Assembly: GCA_944990035.1 (NCBI GenBank) | Contig: CALYLX010000071.1 | Span: 405,209-469,208, forward strand | Direction: 5' to 3' | Origin: Clitopilus passeckerianus | Taxonomy: Eukaryota; Basidiomycota; Agaricomycetes; Agaricales; Entolomataceae | DNA: 64,000 bases | Shown: piece after piece, positions 1 to 9,642 of the stretch | How the letters are laid out: the number at the start of each line of letters is the position of its first letter | How positions within the stretch are numbered: the stretch's first letter is position 1 | Program-made: the position numbers and the translations under genes | The notes under the pieces: model-generated | The model's input: only the letters and a program-made list of their open reading frames with translations | What the model was told of the DNA's origin: nothing | Databases searched by the model: none

Positions 1-292
1 CTGAATTTCGCTCTGCAGATTCTCAAAGAGCTTTGCCGTCAAGTTGTCCCTTTGTACCGTCTTGATAGCGACCTGTTGTCGTGTGCCCTATTTGAACAGC
101 ATCCCTGAGCTCAACTCTGCTGCTGCGATACAGAACACCGTGAAAGGAACAAACCTCATGATATCCTTTGTACACTGTGGCAAAGCTTCCCTTGCCTACC
201 CTGCTCACAATCACGTAGGGCTTGATTTCCTCTTCCTCCTCCCACTTCTTCTTCTCTTTCTCCCCCTTCTCATTCTGGCGGCCGGGAGACAT
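1..292 (-). CDS. ATG1: ATG1/ULK-like autophagy serine/threonine kinase, N-terminal part (cut by window edge)
   Basis: Autophagy-initiating serine/threonine kinase; in the family it acts in the Atg1-Atg13-Atg17 complex in the cytoplasm. Exon 1 (292 to 155) begins with the ATG at 292-290 and encodes a charged lead, then the start of the kinase domain with a glycine loop reading GKGSFATVYKGYHE. A 67-base intron (154 to 88, GTTTGT...AATAG) joins in phase 0 to exon 2 (87 to 1), which reads GTRQQVAIKTVQRDNLTAK and supplies the ATP-binding lysine in VAIK, then LFENLQSEIQ. The motifs YKGYHE...TRQQVAIKTV and NLQSEI are characteristic of fungal Atg1. The rest of the kinase lies beyond base 1. Start choice: first ATG just before the lead, with no competing upstream in-frame ATG visible. 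Sure of the kinase; quite sure of the Atg1 subfamily. Confidence 0.88.
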
Positions 293-889
293 AGTGCCGC
301 CTCAGACAGTCGATATTGAGGTCTTCTCTTGAAGAATCGTCTGGGATTATAATCCGATGAAGGTCTGGTATAAAGCCAGAGACTGCGCGGTCAAAGCCAA
401 TGGGGTTTGCGATATAGGCAATGGTGGATTCCTTGATGAGCGCTCGTCTCAGGGATCGGGTTCGTTAGGCTTCAAAGGAGCCTGTCCAGCGTCAAGACTG
501 GTCTTTGCGTTCGTCGATGTAAAAGTACAAGAAAGAGTGACGAAAACTCTGAGTAAAGACCGATACGGCCTGGCCAGGTTGAAGTCACGGCTCAGAGCCC
601 GTGCCAATGTTGCAATGAACGCGGGGGGCGGTACGGTTCAACCCAAATTAGGCTAGCTGGCCTCACGAAGGCTGACTAAGCCCCGGTTGATCGTTGGGAG
701 AGGACAAATCCGGTTCCGGCGTCTCTGCCAGCTGGCGTGCCGTCAAGTCAGAATGACCAGGCTCAGGGCTGAAGTGTCTTTAGCTTCAAACCTATAAATT
801 GTGCCACGGCGCGGCTGGCAGGATCTTTACTCGCACTCTTGAACGATATATTCCGATAACGACGTTTTTCAGTCAGATTAAGCTAAAAT
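293..889. other. Intergenic, divergent promoter region
   Basis: Lies between the divergent ATG1-like gene (minus) and the first F-box-like gene (plus). An open frame at 357-656 has no recognisable motif and is not accepted. I see no RNA gene or repeat. It presumably holds both promoters. Confidence 0.5.
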
Positions 890-2222
890 ATGGGTTCAAA
901 ACGCACCAAAGGCAGGCGGACTGGAAGCCCCAGTTCCGCGTCTGCCACCAAGAAGAATGAAACACCTACCGACAGTCGGGGTCTGTCTCCAGTTTTCAGA
1001 ACCCAGGAAGGAATACGAAAATCCTCCAGATCGAAACGCAGGCAGACTGAAGCTAGCAAATCCACTTCAGATAGTTCAAGCAATAGAGAAGGTATTGCGA
1101 TGGCTGCGACCGCCGCTGGACTGGCAACCTTACCGGCAGAGCTTCTGGTGGAAATTATCTCATATCTTCCGGCGTTGAAGCTTCCTTCAAGACCAACCTA
1201 TCTGAACCGATCCCTCAAAACAAACACGGACTGGAACGCATCAACTTTCTGCGTGCAATCTCACAAACCTGCCGTTCATTGCGAAGCTTCTGCTTACCTC
1301 TGTGCTGGGAGACTATTGAAGTTATTTCATGTCCCACAGATAAGTTGAAGAAGCCGGGCCAGTGGCAGAAGCATGTGGCGATTGAGTTGGTCAGTCAGCT
1401 TGAGATCGTAACAATTCGAGACCCTTCGCTCGCGCAGTATGTCAAGTAAGTGCTCAGTGCCATTTCAATTCTGTTCTTGTTCCTAACCAAAGCTGCCTCG
1501 CAGAGTCGTCAATGTTATGATTACTCCTTATTCAATTAGGGGTGTCGTAGAGGAGCTAGGTTGTTCCCTTCCTCTGTTTCCAAACCTCGCGACGGTACAA
1601 ATCCTTGGAAACGCAATGTACCACCCGGGGTTAGAATTTCACTTCGGAAATGCATTCAAGAATATACTTCTTCCGAGCGTGCGCAGCCTAGCTGCCATTC
1701 CTGCTGCTGCTGCTCTTCTGAAATGCTGTCCTGGCGTTGTTCAGCTTATCCCGTACCACCTTTCATTGGGCATGAAGGAGAATCTGAAGTTTCTTCCAAA
1801 CGCAGAAGAGCTTTATGGTGTTTCTTTCTCGGATCCTTTCCTCTTGGGTAAGTGGCTTGCAGAATATGACTGCCCGCAATATCGTCGCTAATATCCTCTT
1901 TCCTTAGAAAATGTCCTAGTAAAATGTCCCAAATTGAGGGTGGCCGACGTTTGGCAAGCCTATACGACCAATGTTCCAGCTTTCATTCCGGTAGGTCCTT
2001 TTTACAGCAGTTGTAAGGTTCCCCAGGCTAAAATTCTGTCAAACTCAGGATTGCCTTGAACAGATTATGCAGCTCGAAACCTCCACTGTATCCGCATCCA
2101 CTGGGTTACCTTACCGCACCATAACTCGCTTGCAAGGGCAAGGTCCGCGATGCAGGACCACCGCAACCACTGCAGGGACGTCCCAAATGCGTAATCGAAG
2201 TAGCTACGTGGTTGAACGGTAG
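890..2222 (+). pseudogene. F-box-like protein, frameshifted paralog of the gene at 2769-4011
   Basis: F-box-like protein; in the family the F-box binds Skp1 and recruits targets to an SCF ubiquitin ligase. The N-terminus is a basic, Ser/Thr-rich tail, followed by an F-box core LATLPAELLVEIISYLPAL (near residue 80). Right after it, around 1181-1188, the frame changes: the paralog-matching sequence resumes as NKHGLERINFLRAIS in the frame one base off, with no room for an intron. After the shift the exons are 890-1445, 1504-1847, 1908-1990 and 2049-2222, ending in TAG. Intron 1 and intron 2 sit at the same places and phases as in the minus-strand paralog (VVNVMIT and xKCPK junctions). Either a decayed copy or a single-base sequence error; everything downstream of the shift is otherwise open. 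The last exon is the least certain. Confidence 0.6.
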
Positions 2223-2768
2223 CGGCAAGGAGCATCATCTTATTTCTGGGACGATGAGCTCTGGGGAAGTCTGTCCGTATCTCTGAGCGTATGCATATAC
2301 TCCGGCACGATTCGAATAACTATTCATACACAAAGGACTTCACCTCTCCCTTTAGCCTTACCATGACACATTTAACCTCTTTTCTCGTTGGAGTCTAAAT
2401 CTGCCGATGGGTGTGCAAACTCAACGAAGAGATCTCGTGATCGAGCCATTTGGAATGAATATCCTCTTATCTAAAGGGAAGAGGTTTCCACACGGGCACA
2501 ACCACATTATAAGCTTTGAGCCTTATAGCCAATGCTACCAAACTGTAGCTCTACATGGAAAAAAAATGCAACAGTCGCTCAGAGATACACGCAAGCTTCC
2601 CCCGAAGCTATATTTCCAGCAACCAAATGATGCACCTTCCACGTCGAGGTACCGTCCACATATTCCTCGATCACACATTTATGGGCGCCCGGTTGCCGAG
2701 ACGCCGTCACCCGGAAGACGGCTTTCATGTTTTCCAACACAGCCTTGTTGTGATGAAAAGACGAGGTT
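2223..2768. other. Spacer between the tail-to-tail F-box-like genes
   Basis: Contains overlapping open frames on both strands. The minus-strand frame from about 2748 down to a TGA at 2579 reads protein-like (VLENMKAVFRVTASRQPG, CVIEEYVDG) and could be a further 3' exon of the minus-strand F-box-like gene. I could not find a convincing splice join, so it is left outside the gene model. The plus-strand frame 2407-2778 is regarded as its shadow. Confidence 0.35.
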
Positions 2769-4011
2769 TTACTGGTAGAGCAGTAGATACTCCGCCAATG
2801 GATACGAATGCAGCAGAGTTCCCGTAACATATACAGCGCTCTTGGGGTTTTCTGGTTTCCATGATACCGTCAGTTGTGTGATTTGTGACGGCGAAGAAGG
2901 ATTACAAACAGGCAGCCTTCGGAAGTCGAGATCTTCAAGGTCCTGATAGAAGTTGATGAATTTTGTTTTGGGACACTTCCAAAGGATATAATCTGTGCGC
3001 ATATAGATGTTAGTTGTTAGCTCAGTAGGGAAGGAAATGACGTCACCAAGACGCTCGCGTTTTGTAAGGTCGATGTTATGAAGTTCCTCAAGCAATGGCA
3101 TGTTAAGGAACTCCAAGGCCGCAAGGTGTGGATTATGGAGAGGGGCAAACACCCGAATGCCTTCGCAGCAGCGAAGGACAGGAATAGCCGCAGGAACAGG
3201 GATAGCCAAAGTATGTACACCTGGGAGCCGCACATTCCCGAAGGCCCTACTGAAATAAGGGGTCCTACTTGCATCCCCTTCGCCTAGAACCTGGAGGGTA
3301 TGAAGTTTCGGGAAAAAGGAAAGGCAACGTGCTAGCTCCGCGAATACCCCCCTCGTCGCAGAAGAAGTAATCATGACGTTCACCACCCTGGAAAAGAGCA
3401 ATATTTGAGCAAAGATGGCAAATAAAATTTGACAGTATGGCTTACTTGACATGCTGAGCCAGAGAAGGATCTCTAATTGTGACGATTTCGAGCTGGCGGA
3501 CCAGCTCCGTGGCCATATACTTTTGCCAATCTCCTTTCATAGTCTTTTCGTTGCATGAAACCACTTCAATTGCTTCCCAGCACAGAGGTTCGCAGTAATT
3601 TCGAAGGGAGCGGCAGGTGTGCGATAGAGCACGTAGGAAATTCAAACGTTCCAGGCCGTGTTCTTGTTGAGGGAGGGGTTTGACTAAGTTTTCTCTGAAT
3701 GGCAGCCTCAGGGATGGAAGGTACGAGGTGATAAGTTCAAGAAGTTCCATTGGTAGAACTGCTAGCCCGGTTGTGTTCTCACCCTTCCCGACGTCTTCAT
3801 TTTGAATCCAGTGACCTTTGGCACGCTTGTGAGTCCTTGAGGCTGAAGAGGCTGCAGCCACCCATGCAGTATTTTGGTGAGAGCCAGAGTCAGAGTTGAA
3901 GTCGCTGCCTTTCGCTCTAAATTTGTATGGTTCTGAATCAGAGCCCCGATTGAAGTTTGAGCCTTCATCTCGATAGCATTTGAGCCTCTTTGTCTTGCCC
4001 TTCGTTGGCAT
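2769..4011 (-). CDS. F-box-like protein, intact paralog
   Basis: Probable SCF ubiquitin-ligase substrate adaptor or F-box-like regulator. The start is the ATG at 4011-4009 (MPTKGKTKR), matching the position of the ATG in the plus-strand paralog; the open frame runs further upstream but looks like untranslated sequence. The F-box core is LAVLPMELLELITSYLPSL near residue 95, followed by FLRALSHTCRSLRNYC. Exons are 4011-3446, 3387-3047 and 2992-2769. The second intron is only 54 bases, a multiple of three, so the unspliced frame stays open; I remove it because it contains GCTAAC branch-like sequence and lies exactly where the paralog has an intron. The middle part resembles degenerate leucine-rich repeats (LPKLHTLQVLG, LPGVHTLAIP). 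The C-terminus may continue into another exon toward 2579. Confidence 0.7.
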
Positions 4012-4265
4012 TGTATCGTTGACAAGGAGGAAAACGGATACTGTTAAGAACGTTAGTTGATCGCAAAAGCAGAGTTCGGTCCGTCTAGCCTTTACAGCGA
4101 CCGTCAAAATGATCCAAATACAGTAGGCTCACATAAGCAGCCCTCGCTCGTTTAGGCCGTGCGCCAAGGAGGTGATCGGTTACCCGATCCGTCTTGCGAC
4201 GAGACTATCAAATACAGTTCCCTTGACCTTGACTCATTCACTTTGACCGACGACTGTCATGAACA
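4012..4265. other. Divergent intergenic region
   Basis: Short region between the minus-strand F-box-like gene and the plus-strand hypothetical gene; nothing beyond presumed promoters is seen. Confidence 0.4.
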
Positions 4266-5129
4266 ATGTCCTTTGTTCATTATTCACAAAGCAATTCTCA
4301 ATTTGAAGGGCCCTTGGTTACGCCACATCGGCGGTCAATTTCTGAGAGGACAGGCGCACCAGCTTCAGCATTTCATAACTTCAAGGTTCAAGCTCAGGCG
4401 GAAACCACGATGGACAAGTCGACGGGGACTCTCCTTACCTGGATGCCAACAACCTTGCTGAAAACCTTGCATAAATCAGCTCATTCTCTGGAAGGATTCT
4501 CTGATGTTGTCGAAAAACTGGATGTCCTGGCTAAACGCGTGCAGAAGGCAGGAGACGAGCTCTCGGAATCGACATTCTGGAACCTTATGGAAATGGTGGA
4601 CAAAGCCAACCAAGAACTCGACGATGTTGGGGTTGCGAAATATGACTCAGAATTGAAGAAGCCGGCACAAATCGCCGCGTCCTCCGTTGACCTCATTGAT
4701 CACTCCGCACAATTTGTCCACACTGGGACGCAAACGGTTGAAGAGGGCATACCTAGGCTACAGCGGCAGAGGAAGCGACCGAATGAGCCTACAAATGGCT
4801 CTGCGAAGCGAGCGAAGAAGAAAAAGGCTCCCATCGTACCTACTATTCCTCAAGGAGATCCACCCATGCCTGCAAGTGTCGGGTCTCAAGCTCAAGTTTA
4901 TCCAGGAACTCCTCGCCTCATCGAAAGCCCGCAGGCGAATATCTCTCACCAGGCAGGTGCTCAAGGCGCATATATGCTAGTTCCCGTTACCAACACGATA
5001 CCTCAACAAACTCAAATGCAATACCCACCATTCATACCTTACTATTATACCCCTGGAGCGTACGGACATGCTATGCCCACCTATCAGACTGGTGGTTCAG
5101 AAAACGGCGCATACAAAGCTGGCCCATGA
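4266..5129 (+). CDS. Hypothetical protein with basic nuclear-localisation-like stretch
   Basis: I do not recognise this protein. It is a single-exon open frame of 287 codons. A start at 4410 (MDKSTGTLL) is equally plausible and would remove a low-complexity lead. Residues 60-125 look helical (LHKSAHSLEGFSDVVEKLDV, LAKRVQKAGDELS). There is a lysine/arginine cluster (RQRKRPNEP, AKRAKKKKAP) near residue 175, typical of a nuclear localisation signal, and a Pro/Gln/Tyr-rich, probably disordered tail (YPPFIPYYYTPGAYG). No transmembrane segment or enzyme motif is visible. It could be a nuclear or transcription-related protein, but that is inference from composition only. Confidence 0.55.
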   Translation: MSFVHYSQSNSQFEGPLVTPHRRSISERTGAPASAFHNFKVQAQAETTMDKSTGTLLTWMPTTLLKTLHKSAHSLEGFSDVVEKLDVLAKRVQKAGDELSESTFWNLMEMVDKANQELDDVGVAKYDSELKKPAQIAASSVDLIDHSAQFVHTGTQTVEEGIPRLQRQRKRPNEPTNGSAKRAKKKKAPIVPTIPQGDPPMPASVGSQAQVYPGTPRLIESPQANISHQAGAQGAYMLVPVTNTIPQQTQMQYPPFIPYYYTPGAYGHAMPTYQTGGSENGAYKAGP

Positions 5130-5320
5130 CCTCATATACCCCTTCCCTCAAATACATGCGCCTCAAAAGCTCGTTATGATTCGTTATGATTGCCATTGTG
5201 GCCTCTACTATACAAATTACAAAGTATCATAAACCAGAATTGACTCTACAAGATGTCCTAGAACTAGTGTAGACTACAAAAGCCCAATATTGTACAACAT
5301 TTCGAAGCCTGCGTGCAGCT

Positions 5321-7088
5321 CTACTCATTCCTCTTCAACTTCTTGATCGCCTTCCTCGCCCATTTAAAGCTAGATCTGTGGGCAGATGGCGACCGTTGAC
5401 CGTCCTCAGCGATACGGCCTCCAAGCTCGGTGGCATCCGGCTCCATGGAACCCTCCACAGCTGCATTCCTCTCCTTCTTCCGTCGGCCACCTGTGCCCTG
5501 AACCAACTCAGGAAGGGTGTTTCTTCGCCTTTCTTCGCGTTCATCCTTGATGACATCCAGCTGCCGGTGGTGAGGTCCTGGCGTCTTATTCATTGTCTGG
5601 TCAATGCCCACTGCCGTTACACCAGACAACGGAGACGATGCTATGGTTCTGTCCTTCTCTCCAGCAGACGTATGAGGTCGGACGGTGGTAGCCCGGGACT
5701 TGATGGACCCCCTGGTGGAACATTGGTCCTCGGAAAGGAGACGCTTGGGAGCAGCGGGTGCCTTCAGCTGCGTCAAGCACTGTTGTATCCGGGATTTGTA
5801 CTTCCTCTCGGCATGCATTTCGAGATCTTCCACGGTGTATCCGAAAGCTGTGGGGAAGTAGGAGCCTGGCCGAGATTCTTGTAGCTCAGGCCTTGCGGAG
5901 GTCGGGACGTGCGAGGTGACCCAATTGTGCTCCATCACACCTTCGATTGTGATACGTTCGGCTGGGTCGGGTGCAAGCATCTTCCTTAGCAGATCCTGAG
6001 CTGGTCGGCTGACATGGCTAGGGAACTTGACGGGTGTGGTGGTGATATATTTGTAGAGGAGGCGTGCGTTTTCGCCTTCGGGGTTGTCTGGATCATCATC
6101 GAATGGCAGGTAACCTGCCAACATGCCGTATAGGACAATGCCACAAGCCCAAACGTCAACTGGCCCTCCAAGGTAAAGCTTCTCGCCCATGACAACTTCT
6201 GGGGCTGCGTAGATGGGGGCACCGCATGATGTTTTCAGGAATTCGTCACCAAGGTTCTCGGCCAGGTGGGCGAAATCGAAATCGGTGATGAGCAGATTAC
6301 GGTCTGCGTCCAAGACGAGGGTCTCCACTTTGATGTTGCGGTGGACAACTCGTTTCTGGTGCATGTACCATACACCAGAAATGAGCTGAGAGAAGAGTCG
6401 AGCGGCCTCTTGGTCCTTGAGATATGATTGGGATATGATGTAGTCGATGAGTTCTCCCCCGGAAGTGTATTCCAGCATGGCTGCAATGTACTTGTCGGTT
6501 TCCACAACATCCAGCAGTCTGACGATGTTTGGATGCTTGAGCGTCTGGGGTTGAGAGTCAGTAGCGGCCAGAAACTGCCTCGACGATGACTTACCTGGAG
6601 GGCGCGAAGTTCTCTCTCAACTGCACGAAGCTGGCTGCTTGGGTTCTCTTTCTCCCGCCTGATAAGCCTCACCGCAGACTCCATCCCTGTGATCCTGTGT
6701 ACACCCAGCCTCGTCCTTCGCCCGTCCACCATCCCAAGCTTCTGGAGCAACAGCCACGGACCAAGCTTCGGAATCAAGCGACCAGGGTGTTTTCCTTGAT
6801 AGGCCACCACCGCCGGGAGGGAATCGATGCCTCGAGTTTCTGGCAAAGCCGTTCTAATTGATGCTGAATCCGATGAGAATGTCTGGTCTGGGTCTTGTCC
6901 TTCTCGCTCTGCTGCAGCTGCAGCTGCTTTGGCCTTCTGCCTTCCGAAACCTAGCCCAGGTCTGGGTAAAGTTGACGAAGAACTGCGCCTGCCGTCCTCA
7001 CTGAGCGCTGGACGTTCTAACAAAGCCGAGAGTTTGGACCCTGAAGATGTCCGGTCTTTGATCTCCTTCGGTGTGAGGAATACGATGC
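5321..7088 (-). CDS. CAMK-like pseudokinase: C-terminal part of a predicted fusion gene continuing at 7139-8667
   Basis: Exons 7088-6595 and 6544-5321 encode a kinase-fold domain with an intact scaffold: the alpha-C-like helix, TLKHPNIVRLLDVVE, ISGVWYMHQKRVVH, SCGAPIYAAPEVVMG, DVWACGIVLYGMLAGYLPF and ITIEGVMEHNW. The chemistry is degraded. The glycine loop is LLLQKLGMVDGRR without GxGxxG. The VAIK lysine is replaced (SAVRLI). HRD is HRN, the loop Asn is Thr (KVETL), and DFG is DFD. Catalysis is therefore unlikely; a scaffold or regulatory role is inferred. A long Ser/Arg/Lys-rich tail follows. The closest family look is Snf1/Kin4-type CAMK. No ATG lies in frame between 7168 and the kinase N-lobe, so translation must begin in the upstream exons. 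With the exons listed in the next entry the total coding length is 3042 bases, exactly 1014 codons. Confidence 0.75.
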
Positions 7089-7138
7089 CTGAAACTTGGA
7101 TCGGTGTCGGTTGAGGAGAGTATGCCTGTGGAGCTTAC

Positions 7139-8667
7139 CCTCTTTCAAGCTACGTTCGTACTTCAGTTGCATCCGCTCTAGTAGGTCCTGCGAGTCGGGA
7201 AAGGTATCTGCATTCTACTCGAATAAGTGGTAGCTCGACTCGTTCAGAACGCTGACTCACATCGTCCAGAAGAGAACACCAGACGTTGTCATGAGTAATG
7301 GCCAATGTTGCGCCAGGCATCTGGATGGGAGATCAGGCGGGTCAACATGCAAGGGCTAAGAAGGGGACAAACCTCAGAGAGTAAGTGGAGGTTCAAGGTG
7401 TCGGAAGGGTGGAGCGTCTAAATGAAAGTGAATGAGGTTGAAGTGACGAACAACATGGCTGTGAAGGACGCACCGTGGTAGACTTCGAGGTTTTTAATAT
7501 CACAGTGGCGCCGTTCGGGATATGTTTCCGGTGACCCGTTGAGGGTGAAGAACGGTGAATGGGTCTCGGTCTAACGGGGCCGTTTCTGTCAATCTGAACG
7601 ACAGAGTTTCCTGAACGGCTTTCAGGGACTGATTGATTGGAAATCTCGTTGGATATCGAATTCCATGTCGCTGCAGACAGCATGACCTTGAATCCACGAA
7701 TGAAAATCGTTTGATTCTGGGGCCTGTCCTTGTACCCAGGAAAGTATTCGATCGGTGGGCCTTGCTCTGTAGCAGCATGGTTCGACTGATTCCATGTATA
7801 GGCGTAGCTATCTGGCTCCCGATTGGAGTTGGTTCCGGTGAAGTTCAAGGAGAACGTATCCGATTCCTGAGCGCCCGTAAACGACGCAGTCCCCCATGAC
7901 TTTGCCTTGTGATAACCAGTGACGAGGTATAGGGAACCATTCTGGCAGCCTCGGGTGGCAAGGGCATGCTTGTACCAGTCGATTGCGTTCTGTCCTGTAT
8001 AATCGGAAAAGGAGTCGAGAGCCAACAGATCCTCCTGCAAAGCACCTTCGGGAAGGGCGAGGATGGCTCCCTCCGGGTATCGACATTCGAATCGATAACG
8101 TCCGTCGAAGAGTCCGGGCACCCTGTTCCTTCAGTGAGGTTGGGCTGCCAAAGCTAGAACGATGAAAACTTACGGAGCCAAAGTGGCCTTTACAGAGCCA
8201 CTTAGAAAATAACTTCCTGCCGGTGATGCGACAAGCGCCCGCTTAATGTCCGAATGTCTTACTTCAGGCGCGATTGGGTTGAAATCCCCTGCAACTGAAT
8301 CCCTGTTAGCGGGATCGTCGGCGGGGAGACAGATGTTGAAGAGGAAGTCGAAGTCTCCAAGGTCGGTTATGATGCCAACATCTCCAATCCTTACACCCGT
8401 CCGCCTGTATTCGACTGGGAGACTGCTTTCAGGACCAGGATGCCAGAGTGGAAATCCCTGTTTCTTGGGTAAAAGCAGGCGAGCGTAAACCTCACTGGAG
8501 TGAGTGGGGTCGGAAGGTCGTTGGAGGGGATGGGTAGATGGGCCGGCCGCGTGCCTGTCGTCATTGGGGCTTGTAGACATCGGGGGAACAGGAGGTTTCA
8601 TGGTCGGTGCTGGAGGTATGACTAGTGGCCTCATAGCTAGAGAAAAGGGAGGTAAGGGAAGGCCCAT
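7139..8667 (-). CDS. Agaricomycete-type domain of unknown function: N-terminal part of the predicted fusion with the pseudokinase
   Basis: Exons 8667-8174, 8122-7474, 7417-7373, 7320-7261 and 7214-7139 encode a protein type that I recall as common in mushroom genomes and without known function. Visible landmarks in order: YARLLLPKKQGFPLWHPGP, VRIGDVGIITDLGDFDFLFN followed by ICLPADDP, VPGLFDGRYRFECRYPEGAI, a GSLYLVTGYHKAKSWG block, IRGFKVML, then LHPSDTLNLHLLSE and LAITHDNVW near the C-terminal end. Every junction is a good GT...AG pair and keeps the frame. After the block DLLERMQLKYERSLKEG the next intron (7138-7089) joins in frame to GIVFLTPKEIKD and runs straight on into the kinase part. 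If that intron is retained, the frame hits TAG after about 36 codons, which would give a stand-alone protein. Start: ATG at 8667; MSTSPNDD further in is an alternative. Confidence 0.72.
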
Positions 8668-8669
8668 CG

Positions 8670-8981
8670 TCAGAGTGTGACCATGATATAAACAATAAAT
8701 AGACGAACCTTTCGCAGGGGACGCTTTGCCCTTGCTGCGATCGTTGTCAACGCGTCTACCTTTATTTGTGGAAGTGCTAGGCCCTCCTCTCGCAACATAG
8801 TCCCTGCCAGAGAATAGCGGTGATCTGGATGAAAATACACAATACTCAGATGGTGTTTGTAGACAATGATAACGAACTCACCCAGCTCCTGCGTCACCCG
8901 TTGGCCCAGGCCTTTGCCTTGCACTTGAACCATGATAAGGTGGTGCGAAGGGATACCTTGAGGCTTGAGCGCCTTGCTCAT
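8670..8981 (-). CDS. Small hypothetical protein, or 5' exons of the fusion gene
   Basis: I do not recognise it. From the ATG at 8981 the frame reads MSKALKPQGIPSHHLIM. A likely intron (GTGAGT... to ATCCAG) then joins to DHRYSLAGTMLREEGLALPQ and onwards to AKRPLRK. The unspliced frame is also open to a stop at 8670. The end lies only two bases before the ATG of the downstream gene, so these could be N-terminal exons of that gene, but I found no in-phase acceptor that joins them. Basic, no membrane segment. Confidence 0.35.
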   Translation of the reverse strand: MSKALKPQGIPSHHLIMVQVQGKGLGQRVTQELGEFVIIVYKHHLSIVYFHPDHRYSLAGTMLREEGLALPQIKVDALTTIAARAKRPLRKVRLFIVYIMVTL

Positions 8982-9642
8982 GGTATTGGATCATGAAGAA
9001 AGGAGGAAGTCCATAGATTTGCTCAACCCGTTTACCATGTGTGCGCGACTAGGTAGCGGTTGGGGCATAATTACAGCGCCGTGATGATAGCTGTGCGACT
9101 CAATGTGGTGATGCAGTGGCGTACTCGGTGTAGAGTGCGTGTTTTCTGCATGTTTCTTTCCATTTGGACACTAAATTTGAGCTGTCCTGGAGCATCAAAA
9201 TTGTCATTGGGCACAAAATTTCACGGAAAAGACGGAAAACATACCGTATAAGGCTCTCCGAGCGAATGGAGAGATTTTTAGCAATGGAAGTCTATTGTAC
9301 TTTGTTGTCCTCGTGGTCGTGGTCAGGCCCAAAAGTGACAGAACGTGTTGATCGTTGAGCGATATGGCAGTTGTGGCAGTGCCATTGTATCAACCTGGAT
9401 TCCTGCAAGTCGGAGGCATCAGAACGAGAGTCCACCGACACGATGTGGGTTCTACTTTGTAATGGTACAAATATATTGTAGGTGTTTGCAAGTGTTCGGG
9501 TGGCACAAGATTTAATCGACCATAGACCGCGTCAATAGTGTCCAGATAAGCGTAGTTACCGATGAAGGTACGGTAACACCATTTAAATACAGCGTCAATA
9601 ATATATCAGAGATAACCGGTGCCCCCATACAAATATTTTCCA
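8982..9642. other. Intergenic region
   Basis: Between the minus-strand small gene (its promoter side) and the 3' end of the alginate-lyase-family gene. Short open frames at 9060-9358 have no motif. Nothing else seen. Confidence 0.4.

Noticed and set aside
357..656. 99-codon plus-strand open frame
   Set aside because: No motif, no start context, and it lies in the divergent promoter region.
2407..2778. 123-codon plus-strand frame between the F-box-like genes
   Set aside because: Opposite strand has a more protein-like frame; composition (Pro/Arg/Ser) fits a shadow.
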